DNA from: Oscillospiraceae bacterium | Lineage (GTDB): Bacteria > Bacillota_A > Clostridia > Oscillospirales > JAAYXM01 | NCBI GenBank assembly: GCA_017408185.1 | Contig: JAFQVE010000247.1 | Location: forward strand, 1 to 5,632 | Reading direction: 5' to 3' | DNA length: 5,632 bases | Part shown: piece after piece, positions 5,511-5,632 of the stretch | Position numbering within the stretch: the stretch's first letter is position 1 | Layout of the letters: every line of letters begins with the position of its first letter | Notes under the pieces: model-generated | What the model was told of the DNA's origin: nothing | Database searches by the model: none | The model's input: the letters and a program-made list of their open reading frames with translations, nothing else | Position numbers and translations under genes: made by a program

Positions 5511-5632
5511 GCATAAAGTGTAAAAGTGATATTTTTTTGCAGATAACATCGAAAAAGTATATGGTATGAAGTTTGAAAGTAAATTGAAAATTCGGCAGAA
5601 GCCGAATTTGAGGATTTAGTTACACTTTATGC
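5511..5632. repeat. 122-base segment bounded by a perfect 13-bp inverted repeat
   Basis: GCATAAAGTGTAA (5511-5523) and its exact reverse complement TTACACTTTATGC (5620-5632) enclose an AT-rich segment. Inside is a second perfect hairpin: AAATTCGGC (5588-5596), loop AGAA, GCCGAATTT (5601-5609). The right repeat ends exactly at the window edge, so the pairing may continue beyond it. No convincing coding region was seen inside (the longest plus-strand ATG frame from 5566 has 17 codons). It may be a structured non-coding RNA, a long terminator-like fold or a miniature inverted-repeat element. Confidence 0.6.

Noticed and set aside
5277..5549. A 90-codon minus-strand frame overlapping the end of ddh
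   Set aside because: It is mostly antisense to the conserved C-terminal part of ddh, with no ribosome binding site and no recognisable domain.

Overview
The window looks like a piece of a Clostridia-type (Firmicutes, probably gut-associated, Oscillospirales/Lachnospirales-like) chromosome. This is inferred from four things: a SipW-dependent signal peptide of the 'KKALFMSIISLLLCFTMLMGATFAWFTD' type, a short Cys-rich clostridial FeoB next to FeoA, a meso-diaminopimelate dehydrogenase of the Clostridia/Bacteroidetes kind, and strong AGGAGG-like ribosome binding sites with textbook sigma-A promoters. No phage, CRISPR, tRNA or rRNA was recognised.

Layout. At the left edge (about 1-150, minus strand) lies a decayed or truncated piece of a four-helix-bundle (23S rRNA intervening-sequence type) protein that runs off the window. 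From about 160 to 452 there is no gene. This stretch holds three stem-loops, the leftmost being a near-perfect intrinsic terminator for the large minus-strand gene. From 453 to 1856 (minus) is a 467-residue exported protein: a SipW-type signal peptide, a TasA/camelysin-like domain, then a parallel beta-helix-like C-terminal half with no wall anchor. The 382-base divergent intergenic region (1857-2238) carries a consensus promoter for this gene, TTGACA-N17-TATAAT, inside an inverted repeat that also gives a weaker promoter facing the other way. It also holds an unusually long (about 250 nt) untranslated leader that can fold into several strong stem-loops.

On the plus strand, feoA (2239-2478) and feoB (2485-4386, TTG start) form a tight two-gene ferrous-iron uptake operon. 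A new, strong extended -10 promoter (4410-4438) then drives ddh (4486-5466), which makes meso-diaminopimelate for lysine and peptidoglycan in one step. No clear terminator separates feoB from ddh, so some read-through is possible. After ddh (5467-5632) there is a weak stem-loop and a 122-base segment bounded by a perfect 13-bp inverted repeat with a second perfect hairpin inside. This could be a structured RNA or a miniature inverted-repeat element cut by the window edge.

The three plus-strand genes are housekeeping functions (iron uptake and diaminopimelate synthesis). The accessory interest lies in the exported TasA-like/beta-helix protein, its structured leader, and the terminal inverted-repeat element.
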